This document shows positions 28,152 through 37,445 of a DNA stretch of 64,000 bases, piece after piece (position 1 is the stretch's first letter; each line of letters starts with the position of its first letter). The translations under genes and the position numbers were made by a program. The notes below the pieces were generated by a model, which was not told the DNA's origin, did not search any database, and saw nothing but the letters and a program-made list of their open reading frames with translations. The DNA comes from Streptomyces subrutilus (GTDB lineage Bacteria; Actinomycetota; Actinomycetes; Streptomycetales; Streptomycetaceae): contig NZ_CP023701.1 of assembly GCF_008704535.1 (NCBI RefSeq), positions 2,542,001 through 2,606,000 of the forward strand. The letters are read 5' to 3'.

Positions 28152-28808
28152 TCAGCGCGGTGTGGTCACGCCCGTCAGCGCGGTCACCACGGGCTCCAGC
28201 GCCTGGTTGATCTCGTCGCCGATCGAGCGGAAGAAGGTGATGGGGGCGCCGTACGGGTCGTAGACCTCGTCGGCGTCGGGCGACGGGGCCAGCAGCCAGC
28301 CGCGCAGCGCGGCGGCGGCCCGCACCAGGGTGCGGGCGCGCTCCCCCATGCCGTCGTCGAGCGGCGGCAGGGTGGCCGGGTCTATCGCCCGGACCAGCCG
28401 GGTGAACTCCTTCAGCGTGAAGGTGCGCAGTCCCGCCGAGTGGCCCATGGAGATCACCTGGGCACGGTGGTCGCGGGTGGCGGTCAGTACCAGGTCGGCC
28501 CGGATGACGTGCTCGTCGAGCAGCTCGCGGCCGGTGAAGCCGGAGGCGTCGGCGCCGAAGTCCGCGAGGACCGCGGCCGCGTTCGCCTCCATCGGGGCGC
28601 CTTCGTGGCCCCAGGTGCCGGCGCTCTCCACGATGAGGTCCCCGGCGACGGGGCCGCCGAGGCGGTGCGCGAGGGCGTGCCGCGTCAGCCGCTCGGTGAT
28701 GGGCGAACGGCAGACGTTGCCGGTGCTGACGTGGAGGATGCGGAAGGCTTCCGTCCCGGCGGCCGCCGGGAGGTGTCCCCTTGCTATGCCACGCCCCTCA
28801 GGGCTCAC
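28152..28808 (-). CDS. Low-molecular-weight protein-tyrosine-phosphatase-like protein with Ser in place of the catalytic Cys
   Basis: 218 residues. GTG 28808 overlaps the sua5 stop (GTGA). The family P-loop C-x5-R-S should start with the nucleophile Cys, but here it reads ILHVSTGNVCRSPITERL, so that Cys is Ser (codon AGC). The remaining loop (GN-x-C-R-S-P) and the DPY segment that provides the general acid Asp (DEVYDPYG) are intact. C-terminal helices are normal. A Cys-to-Ser change normally abolishes phosphatase chemistry while keeping phosphotyrosine binding. It may therefore be a pseudophosphatase or reader in the glycopolymer/translation neighbourhood. A sequencing error is unlikely but possible. 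Confidence 0.82.
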   Translation of the reverse strand: MSPEGRGIARGHLPAAAGTEAFRILHVSTGNVCRSPITERLTRHALAHRLGGPVAGDLIVESAGTWGHEGAPMEANAAAVLADFGADASGFTGRELLDEHVIRADLVLTATRDHRAQVISMGHSAGLRTFTLKEFTRLVRAIDPATLPPLDDGMGERARTLVRAAAALRGWLLAPSPDADEVYDPYGAPITFFRSIGDEINQALEPVVTALTGVTTPR

Positions 28809-29452
28809 GGGGCGACCTCGAGGTCGGGTACGACCTCCCGCAGCTGGTCCGCGGAGAGTGCGCCCTCGCGCAGCAGGACCGGGACCTTCCCGGTGACGTC
28901 GACGATCGAGGACGGCTGGATGCCGGGGGTCGGGCCGCCGTCCAGGTACACGGAGACGGAGTCGCCGAGCATCTCGCGGGCCGCGTCGCAGTCCTCCGGT
29001 GCGGGGTGCCCGGTCAGGTTGGCCGAGGAGACGGCCATCGGGCCGACCTCGGTCAGCAGCTCGATCGCGACGGGGTGCAGGGGCATGCGCACGGCGACGG
29101 TGCCCTGGGTGTCCCCGAGGTCCCAGGCGAGCGACGGCTGGTGCCTGGCGACGAGGGTCAGCGCGCCCGGCCAGAAGGCGTCGACGAGCTCCCAGGCCTG
29201 CTCGGAGAAGTCCGTGACGAGCCCGTGCAGGGTGTTCGGGGAGCCGATGAGCACCGGGGTGGGCATGCCGCGGCCGCGGCCCTTGGCGGCGAGGAGGTCC
29301 TGTACGGCCTCGGGACTGAAGGCATCCGCACCGATCCCGTACAGGGTGTCGGTGGGCAGCACGACGAGCTCGCCGCGGCGCACGGCGGATGCGGCTTCGC
29401 GCAGGCCCGTCTTGCGGTCCGTCGCGTCGTTGCAGTCGTATCGCCGGGCCAT
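28805..29452 (-). CDS. tsaC: L-threonylcarbamoyladenylate synthase (Sua5/YrdC family)
   Basis: 215 residues. It contains the YrdC-domain motifs GELVVLPTDTLYGIGADAFS, AAKGRGRGMPTPVLIG, WPGALTLVARH and MAVSSANLTGHPAPEDC. It makes threonylcarbamoyl-AMP from threonine, bicarbonate and ATP for the t6A modification of ANN-decoding tRNAs. The short form lacks the extra C-terminal Sua5 domain. It is co-directional with prfA and prmC, a conserved actinobacterial order, and overlaps the phosphatase-like gene. Confidence 0.93.
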   Translation of the reverse strand: MARRYDCNDATDRKTGLREAASAVRRGELVVLPTDTLYGIGADAFSPEAVQDLLAAKGRGRGMPTPVLIGSPNTLHGLVTDFSEQAWELVDAFWPGALTLVARHQPSLAWDLGDTQGTVAVRMPLHPVAIELLTEVGPMAVSSANLTGHPAPEDCDAAREMLGDSVSVYLDGGPTPGIQPSSIVDVTGKVPVLLREGALSADQLREVVPDLEVAP

Positions 29453-29501
29453 CAGCGGGCCTCCTCGTGCAGCAGGGGGGTTGCGGTAGGGGTGGTGCCG
29501 C

Positions 29502-30347
29502 TCACGGCAGCGCCTTGCGGGCGGTGGCGAAGCGGGGGCGCTTGTTGAGGTCCGGGTGGTCCGCCGCGTCGGCCCAGCCGCGCTCCTCGGCGAAGATCCA
29601 CGGCACCTGGCCGCCCTGGGTGTCGGCGTGCTCGATGACGACGATCCCGCCGGGCCGCAGCAGGCGGTGCGCGGTGCGCTCGATGCCGCGGATGGTGTCG
29701 AGGCCGTCCTCGCCGGAGAAGAGCGCCATCTCGGGATCGTGGTCCCGGGCCTCGGGGGCGACGTACTCCCACTCGGTGAGCGGGATGTACGGCGGGTTGG
29801 AGATGACCAGGTCGACCTGGCCGTCCAGCTCGGGCAGCGCGCTGAGCGCGTCGCCCTGGTGGACGCTGACCCGGGAGCCCTCGGCGTTCTTGCGGGTCCA
29901 GCGCAGGGCGTCCTCGGACAGTTCGACGGCGTGCACGCGCGAGCGCGGCACCTCCTGCGCCATGGCCAGGGCGATGGCGCCGGAGCCGGTGCACAGGTCG
30001 ACGATCAGCGGTTCGACGACGTCCATCGCCCGGACGGCCTGTATGGCCCAGTCCACGACCGACTCGGTCTCGGGCCGGGGCACGAAGACCCCGGGGCCGA
30101 CCTGGAGCTCCAGGTACCGGAAGAAGGCGCGGCCGGTGATGTGCTGGAGCGGCTCGCGGGCCTCGCGGCGGGCGACGGTCTCCCAGTAGCGGGCGTCGAA
30201 GTCCGCGTCCTTGACGTGGTGCAGTTCCCCCCGCTTGACGCCGTGCACGAAGGCCGCGAGCTCCTCCGCGTCGAAGCGCGGTGAGGGCACGCCGGCGGCG
30301 GCCAGCCGCTGGGTGGCCTGGGCCACCTCGGCAAGCAGCAAGTTCAC
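29502..30347 (-). CDS. prmC: Peptide chain release factor N5-glutamine methyltransferase
   Basis: 281 residues. The N-terminal helical domain that binds the release factor is followed by a SAM-binding Rossmann domain: VDLCTGSGAIALAMA (motif I) and the catalytic LVISNPPYIPL. It methylates the Gln of the GGQ motif in PrfA and PrfB. It lies 50 bp downstream of prfA on the same strand. Confidence 0.95.
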   Translation of the reverse strand: MNLLLAEVAQATQRLAAAGVPSPRFDAEELAAFVHGVKRGELHHVKDADFDARYWETVARREAREPLQHITGRAFFRYLELQVGPGVFVPRPETESVVDWAIQAVRAMDVVEPLIVDLCTGSGAIALAMAQEVPRSRVHAVELSEDALRWTRKNAEGSRVSVHQGDALSALPELDGQVDLVISNPPYIPLTEWEYVAPEARDHDPEMALFSGEDGLDTIRGIERTAHRLLRPGGIVVIEHADTQGGQVPWIFAEERGWADAADHPDLNKRPRFATARKALP

Positions 30348-30397
30348 GCTGGTCCTCCGGGCTGCTGTCGTACGGGGGGTGCGGGGTCGGGCGGGGG

Positions 30398-31477
30398 TCA
30401 GTGCGCGGCCGCGAGCTTCGCGGCGGAGTCGGTGTCGACGCAGGCCTGGATGACCGGGTCGAGGTCGCCGTCGAGCACCTGGTCCAAGTTGTACGCCTTG
30501 AAGCCGGTCCGGTGGTCCGAGATCCGGTTTTCCGGGTAGTTGTACGTACGGATCTTCTCGGACCGGTCCACCGAGCGCACCTGGCTGCGGCGCACGTCGG
30601 AGGCCTCCTGCTCGGCGGCCTCCTGGGCCGCGGCCAGCAGCCGCGAGCGCAGGATGCGCATGGCCTGCTCCTTGTTCTGGAGCTGGCTCTTCTCGTTCTG
30701 GCAGGAGGCGACGACGCCGGTGGGGATGTGCGTGATGCGCACGGCCGAGTCGGTGGTGTTGACGGACTGGCCGCCGGGGCCCGAGGAGCGGTACACGTCG
30801 ATGCGGAGGTCGTTCATGTTGATCTCGACCTCGACCTCCTCGGCCTCCGGGGTGACGAGCACGCCGGCGGCGGAGGTGTGGATGCGGCCCTGGGACTCGG
30901 TGGCCGGTACGCGCTGGACGCGGTGGACGCCGCCCTCGTACTTCAGGCGGGCCCAGACGCCCTGGCCGGGCTCCGTGGCGCCGTTGCCGCCCTTGGTGCG
31001 GACGGACACCTGGACGTCCTTGTAGCCGCCGAGCTCGGACTCGGTGGCGTCGATGATCTCGGTCTTCCAGCCGACGCGCTCGGCGTAGCGCAGGTACATG
31101 CGCAGCAGGTCGCCGGCGAACAGGGCGGACTCGTCGCCGCCCGCTCCCGCCTTGACCTCCAGGAGGACGTCCTTGTCGTCGCTGGGGTCGCGCGGGACCA
31201 GCAGCAGGCGCAGCTTCTCGGTGAGCTCCTCGCGCTGCGCGGTCAGCTCCTTGACCTCGGCGATGAAGTCGGGGTCGTCGGCCGCGAACTCCTTGGCCGT
31301 CTCGATGTCCTCGGTCGACTGCTTCCAGGCGCGGAAGGTCGCCACGATCGGGGTCAGCTCCGCGTAGCGCTTGTTCAGCTTGCGCGCGTTGGCCTGATCG
31401 GAGTGGACCGAAGGGTCGGCGAGCTTCTTCTCAAGATCGGCGTGTTCGCCGATCAGTTCCTCGACCGCCTCGAACAT
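30398..31477 (-). CDS. prfA: Peptide chain release factor 1
   Basis: 359 residues from ATG 31477 (AGGAG upstream; starts [20 protein letters not shown]). It recognises UAG and UAA through its tripeptide region and hydrolyses peptidyl-tRNA through the GGQ loop, seen in [19 protein letters not shown]. Full length for the family. It precedes its modifying enzyme PrmC in a translation-termination operon. Confidence 0.96.
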   Translation of the reverse strand: MFEAVEELIGEHADLEKKLADPSVHSDQANARKLNKRYAELTPIVATFRAWKQSTEDIETAKEFAADDPDFIAEVKELTAQREELTEKLRLLLVPRDPSDDKDVLLEVKAGAGGDESALFAGDLLRMYLRYAERVGWKTEIIDATESELGGYKDVQVSVRTKGGNGATEPGQGVWARLKYEGGVHRVQRVPATESQGRIHTSAAGVLVTPEAEEVEVEINMNDLRIDVYRSSGPGGQSVNTTDSAVRITHIPTGVVASCQNEKSQLQNKEQAMRILRSRLLAAAQEAAEQEASDVRRSQVRSVDRSEKIRTYNYPENRISDHRTGFKAYNLDQVLDGDLDPVIQACVDTDSAAKLAAAH

Positions 31478-31583
31478 CGGGGGACTCCTGGGGTGAAAGT
31501 ACGGGGGGACTGCGGGGTGACGGGCCCGGGGACCGGGCGACCGCCTGCGGGCCTGCGCGGGACGGCGCCGGACCGACGACAAA

Positions 31584-31636
31584 GGCGCCGGTCCGGCCGC
31601 CCCCGCGTGGACAGGGGGCGGCCGGTGACCGGCGCC
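31584..31636 (-). terminator. Long GC inverted repeat after rpmE
   Basis: GGCGCCGGT and CCGGCCGCCCCC are mirrored by GGGGGCGGCCGG and ACCGGCGCC around a 9-nt loop. The stem is about 21 bp with one mismatch position. It begins just after the rpmE stop and separates L31 from prfA. Confidence 0.75.
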
Positions 31637-31645
31637 TGGGTCGCG

Positions 31646-31864
31646 CTACTTCTTGGCCGCACCCTTGCCGAAGCGGGCCTCGAAGCGGGCCACGCGGCCA
31701 CCGGTGTCGAGGATCTTCTGCTTGCCCGTGTAGAACGGGTGGCACTCGGAGCAGACCTCGGCTCGGATGGAGCCTTCGGTCAGGGTGCTACGGGTGGTGA
31801 ACGCCGCTCCGCAGGTGCAGCTGACCTGGGTCTCGACGTACTGGGGGTGAACATCGCGCTTCAA
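31646..31864 (-). CDS. rpmE: 50S ribosomal protein L31, zinc-ribbon form
   Basis: 72 residues with four zinc ligands: Cys16, Cys18, Cys38 and Cys41 (SCTC and CSEC). This is the C+ type L31, which in Streptomyces is swapped for a zinc-free paralogue under zinc starvation. The end KKILDTGG-like segment and FGKGAAKK are typical. It is expressed from its own promoter about 75 nt upstream, and a strong terminator follows. Confidence 0.95.
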   Translation of the reverse strand: MKRDVHPQYVETQVSCTCGAAFTTRSTLTEGSIRAEVCSECHPFYTGKQKILDTGGRVARFEARFGKGAAKK

Positions 31865-31940
31865 GGTGTCTCCTAGATTCGGGAGGGCGCCGGGTCGCAG
31901 GAGCCGAATTGCGCGCTGCGTGAACCGGGGCCGACAGACC

Positions 31941-31974
31941 AGTCTGCCAGGACCGGGCCGCCTGTCAAAATTCC
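31941..31974 (-). promoter_or_regulatory. rpmE promoter
   Basis: Reading the minus strand, TTGACA (31968-31963) and CAGACT (31946-31941) are 16 bp apart. GGAAT (31974-31970) abuts the -35 and could serve as a SigR-type -35, though no proper GTT lies at the usual distance. A 12-bp palindrome CAGACCAGTCTG (31935-31946) overlaps the -10 and may be an operator. Confidence 0.5.
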
Positions 31975-32070
31975 GAGGACGCCTCCCTCAACGGGGACGG
32001 GCGGCCGGGTATTCCGCACCCCGCCCGGAGGCCCGGCGGGCCCGGGCCCGGGAGCGCCGGGAGAGACGGC

Positions 32071-33168
32071 CTAGCGGACGATCCCGCCGGCGGCGCCCTT
32101 GTCGCCCATGGAGTCGACGGTGGCCTCGGGGGGGATCGGCCGGTCGGCGAGAAGGGCCTCCCAGACCAGCCGGGTCTCCTTGGGGAGCGGGGCGACGCGG
32201 TCGGGGTCGCGCGGGTCCGCGGTGACCGGCAGGGTGATCATCTGCATGTCCTGCGCGCCGATGCCCTGGAGGCTCTGGGCGAATCCCATGAGGGACTTCA
32301 CGTCGCCGAGGGCCTTGTCGGTGGTGACGGCCTTGGTCCCGGAGTCGGCGAGGTCGAGCAGCTTCTTCGGGTTGTCGAACAGGCCGATGCCCTTGACCTG
32401 CTTGATCAGGGCCTTGATGAAGGCCTGCTGGAGCTGTATGCGGCCCAGGTCGCTGCCGTCCCCGACGCTCTTGCGGGTACGGACGAGGCCGAGGGCCTGC
32501 TCGCCGTCGAGCCGGTTGGTGCCGGCGGGCAGGTCGAGGTGGCTGGCGCCGTCCTTGATGGGCTTGCCGGTGGTCACCTCGACGCCGCCCAGATCGTCGA
32601 TGATCTTCTTGAAGCCGGTGAAGTCGACTTCGAGGTAGTGGTCCATGCGGATGCCGGACATCGTCTCGACGGTCTTGACCGCGCAGGCCGCCCCGCCGAC
32701 GGTGTACGCCTCGTTGAACTGCCGGCGCCGGCCGCCGGGGTCGGTCCTGCCGCCGCTCGTGGCGCAGGCCGGGCGGGGGGCCATGGTGTCGCGGGGTATC
32801 GATACGACGCTGGCCTTCCGGTGGCCCTCGTAGACGTGGACGATCATCGCGGTGTCCGAGCGGGCCGAGCCGCCGTCGTCCCGGCCGTACTCGCCGTTGG
32901 CCCCGCCGCGGGAGTCCGAGCCGAGGACGAGGATGTCCATCGAGCCGTTGTCGGCGTTCTGCGGGCGGTCCTTGCCGAGGGCGGCGTCGATGTCGACGGT
33001 CTTCAGGTTGCCGTTGACCTTGAAGTAGACGTAGCCGAGGCCCGCGCCGCCCAGCAGCACCACGCCCGCGGCGCTCCACGCGGCGACGGCGAGGGCCTTG
33101 CGGCGGGCGGGCGGCTTGCGGCGGCGGCCTGGGCCGCGCCGGCCGCGGCCCGTGCTGTCCTGGCTCAT
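32071..33168 (-). CDS. LytR-CpsA-Psr family cell-wall glycopolymer ligase
   Basis: 365 residues. A basic cytoplasmic tail (GRRGPGRRRKPPARRK) precedes one membrane helix at about residues 27-50, and an extracellular LCP domain follows. LCP motifs are ILVLGSDSRGG, SVVSIPRDTMAP, and the Arg cluster in ALGLVRTRKSVGDGSDLGRI then QQAFIKALI. It transfers undecaprenyl-linked glycopolymers to peptidoglycan. The WecA-family transferase about 5.5 kb away on the same strand would make the lipid-linked substrate, though the link is only contextual. Confidence 0.9.
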   Translation of the reverse strand: MSQDSTGRGRRGPGRRRKPPARRKALAVAAWSAAGVVLLGGAGLGYVYFKVNGNLKTVDIDAALGKDRPQNADNGSMDILVLGSDSRGGANGEYGRDDGGSARSDTAMIVHVYEGHRKASVVSIPRDTMAPRPACATSGGRTDPGGRRRQFNEAYTVGGAACAVKTVETMSGIRMDHYLEVDFTGFKKIIDDLGGVEVTTGKPIKDGASHLDLPAGTNRLDGEQALGLVRTRKSVGDGSDLGRIQLQQAFIKALIKQVKGIGLFDNPKKLLDLADSGTKAVTTDKALGDVKSLMGFAQSLQGIGAQDMQMITLPVTADPRDPDRVAPLPKETRLVWEALLADRPIPPEATVDSMGDKGAAGGIVR

Positions 33169-33479
33169 GCTCTCCTCGGTCCTTGAGTCCGGTCACCTGT
33201 CCCCGCGGCGCCGACGCTGCGGTCCGCTGACACAGACGGGGGAACGCCGTTCAGGGTTCCACGGCCGGTGGGGTGCCCGGCTCCGGTCCCACGACACTCC
33301 CCCGGGCGCGAACTCCGCGCAATGCCCTTCCCACCTGGGTGTTTACGGGGCCGCGCGGTCCGGCGGCAGCGGGAGCGGCGCGGTGCGGGGTGTGGCGAAG
33401 CTCGCACCGCGGCCGGGCGGGCGCACAGGCGGCCCACAGGGGCCGCACAGCGGGCGCGCGGTGCGGGGCCGGGACGACG

Positions 33480-33519
33480 CACGGCCGCCCCCGCCGCGGG
33501 TGCGGTGGGGGCGGCCGTG
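33480..33519 (-). terminator. rho terminator
   Basis: A perfect 13-bp stem, CACGGCCGCCCCC (33480-33492) with GGGGGCGGCCGTG (33507-33519), 14-nt loop, 17 bp after the rho stop. The rest of the 33169-33536 gap holds no gene I can support, only the upstream region of the LCP gene. Confidence 0.8.
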
Positions 33520-33536
33520 GTGACGCGGGGCGGGAC

Positions 33537-35660
33537 TCAGTCGTCGTTCTTGCCCGACGGGGTCGTCTTCGCGATCTGCATCAGGAACTCGGCGTTCGAC
33601 TTCGTCTGCTTCATCTTGTCGAGCAGCAGCTCGATCGCCTGCTGCGAGTCGAGCGCGTGCAGCACCCGGCGCAGCTTCCAGACGATGGCGAGCTCCTCCG
33701 CGTTGAGGAGGATCTCCTCCTTGCGGGTGCCCGACGGGTCGACGTCGACGGCCGGGAAGATGCGCTTGTCGGCGAGCTTCCGGTCGAGCTTGAGCTCCAT
33801 GTTGCCGGTGCCCTTGAACTCCTCGAAGATCACCTCGTCCATGCGCGAGCCGGTGTCGACCAGCGCGGTGGCCAGGATGGTCAGCGAGCCGCCGTCCTCG
33901 ATGTTGCGCGCGGCACCGAAGAAGCGCTTCGGCGGGTACAGCGCGGTCGAGTCGACACCACCGGACAGGATGCGGCCGGAGGCGGGCGCCGCGAGGTTGT
34001 ACGCGCGGCCCAGACGGGTGATGGAGTCCAGCAGGACGACCACGTCGTGACCCAGCTCGACGAGGCGCTTGGCGCGCTCGATGGCCAGCTCGGCGACGGT
34101 GGTGTGGTCCTCGGCCGGACGGTCGAAGGTCGAGGAGATGACCTCGCCCTTGACCGACCGCTGCATGTCGGTGACCTCTTCCGGACGCTCGTCGACCAGG
34201 ACGACCATCAGGTGGCACTCGGGGTTGTTGGTGGTGATCGCGTTGGCGATCGCCTGCATGATCATGGTCTTGCCGGTCTTCGGCGGGGCCACGATCAGGC
34301 CTCGCTGGCCCTTGCCGATCGGCGACACGAGGTCGATGATGCGGGTGGTCAGCACGCCCGGGTCGGTCTCCAGGCGGAGCCGGTCCTGCGGGTACAGGGG
34401 CGTCAGCTTCTGGAACTCCGGCCGGCCGCGGCCGGATTCGGGCGCCATGCCGTTCACCGAGTCCAGACGCACGAGGGCGTTGAACTTCTCGCGGCGCTCG
34501 CCGTCCTTGGGCTGGCGCACGGCACCGGTGGTGTGGTCGCCCTTGCGCAGCCCGGCCTTGCGGACCTGGGCGAGGGAGACGTACACGTCGTTGGGGCCGG
34601 GCAGGTAGCCCGAGGTCCGGATGAACGCGTAGTTGTCGAGGATGTCGAGGATGCCCGCGACGGGGATCAGCACGTCGTCGTCGGCGACCTGCGGCTCGGC
34701 CGGCGCGAACTCGTCGCGGCCGCGACGGCCCCGGCGGTCGCGGTAGCGTCCGCGGCGGCCGCGGCGGCCGCCCTCGTCGTCGAAGTCGTCCTGCGGGCCG
34801 TTGTCCTGACGGTCCTGCCGGCCCTGCTGACCCTGGTTCTGGCCCTGGCCGCGGCCGCCCTGCTGCTGGCGGTCGCCGCGCTCGGCGCGGTCCTGACGGC
34901 CGCCGCCCTGGGCACCCTGGGCGCCCTGCGAGGAGCCGCCCTGACCCTGACCCTGACCCTGCTCGTCGGCCTTGGCGCCGCGGTCGCGGCGGTCGCGCTG
35001 GCGCTCGCCGCGCTCCGTGCGCTCGCCGCCGCGCTCACGCCGGTCGCGCCGGCCGCGGCCCTCGCCGTCCTGGCCGGCGGAGACCGCGGTGGCGGTCTCG
35101 GCCTTGGCCTCCGCCTGGGCGGGGGCGGCCGTGGCGGTCTCGGCCTTCGTCTCGACCTGCACGGCGGCGGGGGCCGAGGACTCCGGGCTGCCGGAGGGGG
35201 CCGTGGCCCGGCGCCGGCGGCGCTCGCCGGCCGGGGCCTCCTCGGCGTCGCCCGTACGCGAGGGGCCGCCCGCGGGCTGGCCCGGGATCTCGATCTGCGC
35301 CTGCACGGCGGGCTTCTCGGCGGGCGCCTCGGCGGCGGTCTCGCCCGTACGGGCCTTGCTGGTGGCACGGCGCTTCGGCTTGGCCTCGGCGGTGTCGGCG
35401 GCGCCGGCCGCCGCGGAGGACGCGGCCTTGGGGGCACTGCCGCCCGCCTGCGCCTCCTTGATGACCTCGATCAGCTGGCTCTTGCGCATGCGCGCGGTGC
35501 CCCTGATTCCGAGGCCCGACGCGACCTGCTGCAGCTCGGCGAGGACCATGCCGTCAAGGCCGGTGCCGGTGCGGCGGCGCTTGGTGGCAGCGCCCGCGGC
35601 GGGGGCACTGGCGTCGACAGAGGTGTCGGCAGCGCCCATCAGATCGGTGGTGTCGCTCAC
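33537..35660 (-). CDS. rho: Transcription termination factor Rho with long N-terminal insertion
   Basis: 707 residues, about 290 longer than E. coli Rho. The N-terminal SAP-like helices (residues about 30-70, [20 protein letters not shown] then LIEVIKEA) are followed by about 230 low-complexity residues rich in Ala/Glu and then Arg/Gly/Asp/Gln ([13 protein letters not shown]). The cold-shock RNA-binding domain follows ([19 protein letters not shown]), then the RecA-like motor with P-loop APPKTGKT near residues 452-459 and [15 protein letters not shown]. The insertion is a normal actinobacterial feature, helps bind structured GC-rich RNA and is probably disordered. It is a single-gene unit with a long leader and its own terminator. 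Confidence 0.96.
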   Translation of the reverse strand: MSDTTDLMGAADTSVDASAPAAGAATKRRRTGTGLDGMVLAELQQVASGLGIRGTARMRKSQLIEVIKEAQAGGSAPKAASSAAAGAADTAEAKPKRRATSKARTGETAAEAPAEKPAVQAQIEIPGQPAGGPSRTGDAEEAPAGERRRRRATAPSGSPESSAPAAVQVETKAETATAAPAQAEAKAETATAVSAGQDGEGRGRRDRRERGGERTERGERQRDRRDRGAKADEQGQGQGQGGSSQGAQGAQGGGRQDRAERGDRQQQGGRGQGQNQGQQGRQDRQDNGPQDDFDDEGGRRGRRGRYRDRRGRRGRDEFAPAEPQVADDDVLIPVAGILDILDNYAFIRTSGYLPGPNDVYVSLAQVRKAGLRKGDHTTGAVRQPKDGERREKFNALVRLDSVNGMAPESGRGRPEFQKLTPLYPQDRLRLETDPGVLTTRIIDLVSPIGKGQRGLIVAPPKTGKTMIMQAIANAITTNNPECHLMVVLVDERPEEVTDMQRSVKGEVISSTFDRPAEDHTTVAELAIERAKRLVELGHDVVVLLDSITRLGRAYNLAAPASGRILSGGVDSTALYPPKRFFGAARNIEDGGSLTILATALVDTGSRMDEVIFEEFKGTGNMELKLDRKLADKRIFPAVDVDPSGTRKEEILLNAEELAIVWKLRRVLHALDSQQAIELLLDKMKQTKSNAEFLMQIAKTTPSGKNDD

Positions 35661-36187
35661 GAAGGGTCCTTCCCTGGAGCGGACGTCGGCCTGTCTGGCT
35701 CGGCGACCGGTTGTGCTGTCCGACAGCAGTCCTAGGTGTGTGGACCGTGCCGGGGCGGTGGTCCGCCGGTAGAGGTACGGCGGAGAGAGACGTGCATGGG
35801 TGGTTCGGCGAGAAGCCCCCGAGCTGGAAGCGTGGGAATGTCACGCCGAATCCGGAGCGTGCTCGAAACTGCTGGAGTGATCAAAGCAGTCGGGGAGGCT
35901 CCCGGAGAAAAAGTGGTCCCGAAGGGGGACGCTGAGCACCGAGCCATGGCGGCTTCGGATGCGCACTTGAGACTAACACTACCGGATCCAACAGATATTC
36001 CCCCTCTCGGTCACCGGCGATGGCGCCTTCCGGTGCGGACGGCCTGCCCTGGCCGCCCGCTCCGACCGGTTCGTGTCACCACGGCCGGCCGCGGCGGGTG
36101 CGGGCGGCGGCCGGGTGGCGCGGCGGCTCGCCGGGCCTGGCCCGCGCACCGCTCCGTCACCCGCCCGACCTGCCCGGACGGTCCCGC
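35661..36187 (-). other. Long rho leader and thrB 3' flank, no gene seen
   Basis: 527 bp without a supportable gene. The half nearest rho would be a leader of about 300 nt, possibly used in rho autoregulation. The half nearest thrB (about 36060-36180) is very GC-rich with imperfect inverted repeats (36097-36105 with 36140-36150) that could terminate the thr transcript. Confidence 0.5.
35976..36002 (-). promoter_or_regulatory. SigR-like promoter candidate upstream of rho
   Basis: On the minus strand GGAAT (36002-35998) is followed after 19 bp by GTT (35978-35976). This matches the GGAAT-N18/19-GTT pattern of the thiol-oxidative sigma factor SigR. TAGTGT overlaps the downstream part and could be a housekeeping -10 without a good -35. 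It is a motif match only. Confidence 0.3.
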
Positions 36188-37114
36188 TCAGCTCCCCTGG
36201 GTGCCCAGGGGAAGCACGCTCGCGCCCGCGGCGTCGAGTGCGAGCCGGTTGGCCGCCCACCCCTCGCCGGCGAGCTGCGCGACCTTGTCGGCCGCGCCGT
36301 TGTCGACCAGCGCGAGGACCGTGGGGCCCGCGCCGGAGATGACCGCGGGGATGCCGTCCGCCCGCAGCCGTGCGACGAGTGCCACGCTCTCGGGCATCGC
36401 CGGGGACCGGTAGTCCTGGTGGAGCCGGTCCTCGGTGGCCGGCAGCAGCAGCTCGGGACGCCTGGTCAGGGCCTCGACGAGCAGGGCCGCGCGGCCCGCG
36501 TTGGCGGCCGCGTCCACGTGCGGGACGTTGCGCGGCAGCAGGCCGCGCGCGGTTTCCGTCAGAACGGGCCGGGAGGGGACGAAGACCACCGGAACGATGG
36601 AATCCGAGGGCTCCATACGGATCGCCTTGGCGCTGCCCCCGTCCATCCAGGCCAGCGTGAAGCCGCCGAGGAGACAGGCGGCGACGTTGTCGGGGTGGCC
36701 CTCGATCTCGGTCGCCAGCTCCAGCAGCGCCGCGTCGTCGAGCCGGGTCTCGCCGCCTATGGTCACGGCGCGGGCGGCGACGATGCCGGCGCAGATGGCG
36801 GCGGAGGAGGAGCCGAGGCCGCGGCCGTGCGGGATGCGGTTGGCGCAGACGACCTCCAGGCCGCGCGGCTGGCCGCCCAGCAGGTCGAAGGCGGTGCGCA
36901 TGGAGCGTACGAGCAGGTGGCGCTCGTCGCGCGGGAGGGTGTCGGCCCCCTCACCGGCGATGTCGATGTTCAGGCCGGAATCGGCCACCCGGACGACGAC
37001 GTCGTCGTAGAGCCCCAGGGCCAGGCCCAGGGCGTCGAAGCCCGGGCCGAGGTTGGCACTGCTGGCGGGGACGCGCACCCGTACGGCGGCGGCGCGGAAC
37101 GCGGGACCGGCCAT
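36188..37114 (-). CDS. thrB: Homoserine kinase
   Basis: 308 residues from ATG 37114. It is a GHMP kinase: VRVPASSANLGPGFDALGLA at the N-terminus, and the ATP loop in RIPHGRGLGSSSAAICAGIV. It phosphorylates homoserine for threonine synthesis. It lies downstream of hom and thrC on the same strand but is separated from thrC by a 331-bp gap with a strong stem-loop, so it probably also has its own promoter. AAGGAG is 12-14 nt upstream of the chosen start, a slightly long spacing. Confidence 0.93.
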   Translation of the reverse strand: MAGPAFRAAAVRVRVPASSANLGPGFDALGLALGLYDDVVVRVADSGLNIDIAGEGADTLPRDERHLLVRSMRTAFDLLGGQPRGLEVVCANRIPHGRGLGSSSAAICAGIVAARAVTIGGETRLDDAALLELATEIEGHPDNVAACLLGGFTLAWMDGGSAKAIRMEPSDSIVPVVFVPSRPVLTETARGLLPRNVPHVDAAANAGRAALLVEALTRRPELLLPATEDRLHQDYRSPAMPESVALVARLRADGIPAVISGAGPTVLALVDNGAADKVAQLAGEGWAANRLALDAAGASVLPLGTQGS

Positions 37115-37399
37115 CGTCCGATGACACTCCTTGTGACTGTGCGAGATCGTCGCTCTTCGCTGGCTCGCTGTGAATGTACTGGAGAACGCACGACACCCGA
37201 AGGCCCTCGGGGCAGCACCGCGAGTCATATGCGGTGGCGGATGTAGGTACAGCGTATCGAAGGAAGGTTCCCTCGCGACATAGGGCGCACAGGAGGCGCA
37301 CGATGCGTGTCGCGGGCTCCGGCGGCACTTTTGTCGTCGTACGGGGTGAGTTGCCGGGTTCCGCAGGCTCGACGGAGCCCGCGCAACCCGGCACTCGGG

Positions 37400-37438
37400 C
37401 CGGGCGCGGGCCGCCGGGTGTCCGGCGGCCGCGCCCGG
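37400..37438 (-). terminator. thrC terminator
   Basis: CCGGGCGCGGGCCGCCGG (37400-37417) pairs with CCGGCGGCCGCGCCCGG (37422-37438), about 17 bp with one bulge and a 4-nt loop, 8 bp after the thrC stop. The rest of the 37115-37445 gap shows no gene and is the likely site of a thrB promoter. Confidence 0.75.
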
Positions 37439-37445
37439 GAAGCCG

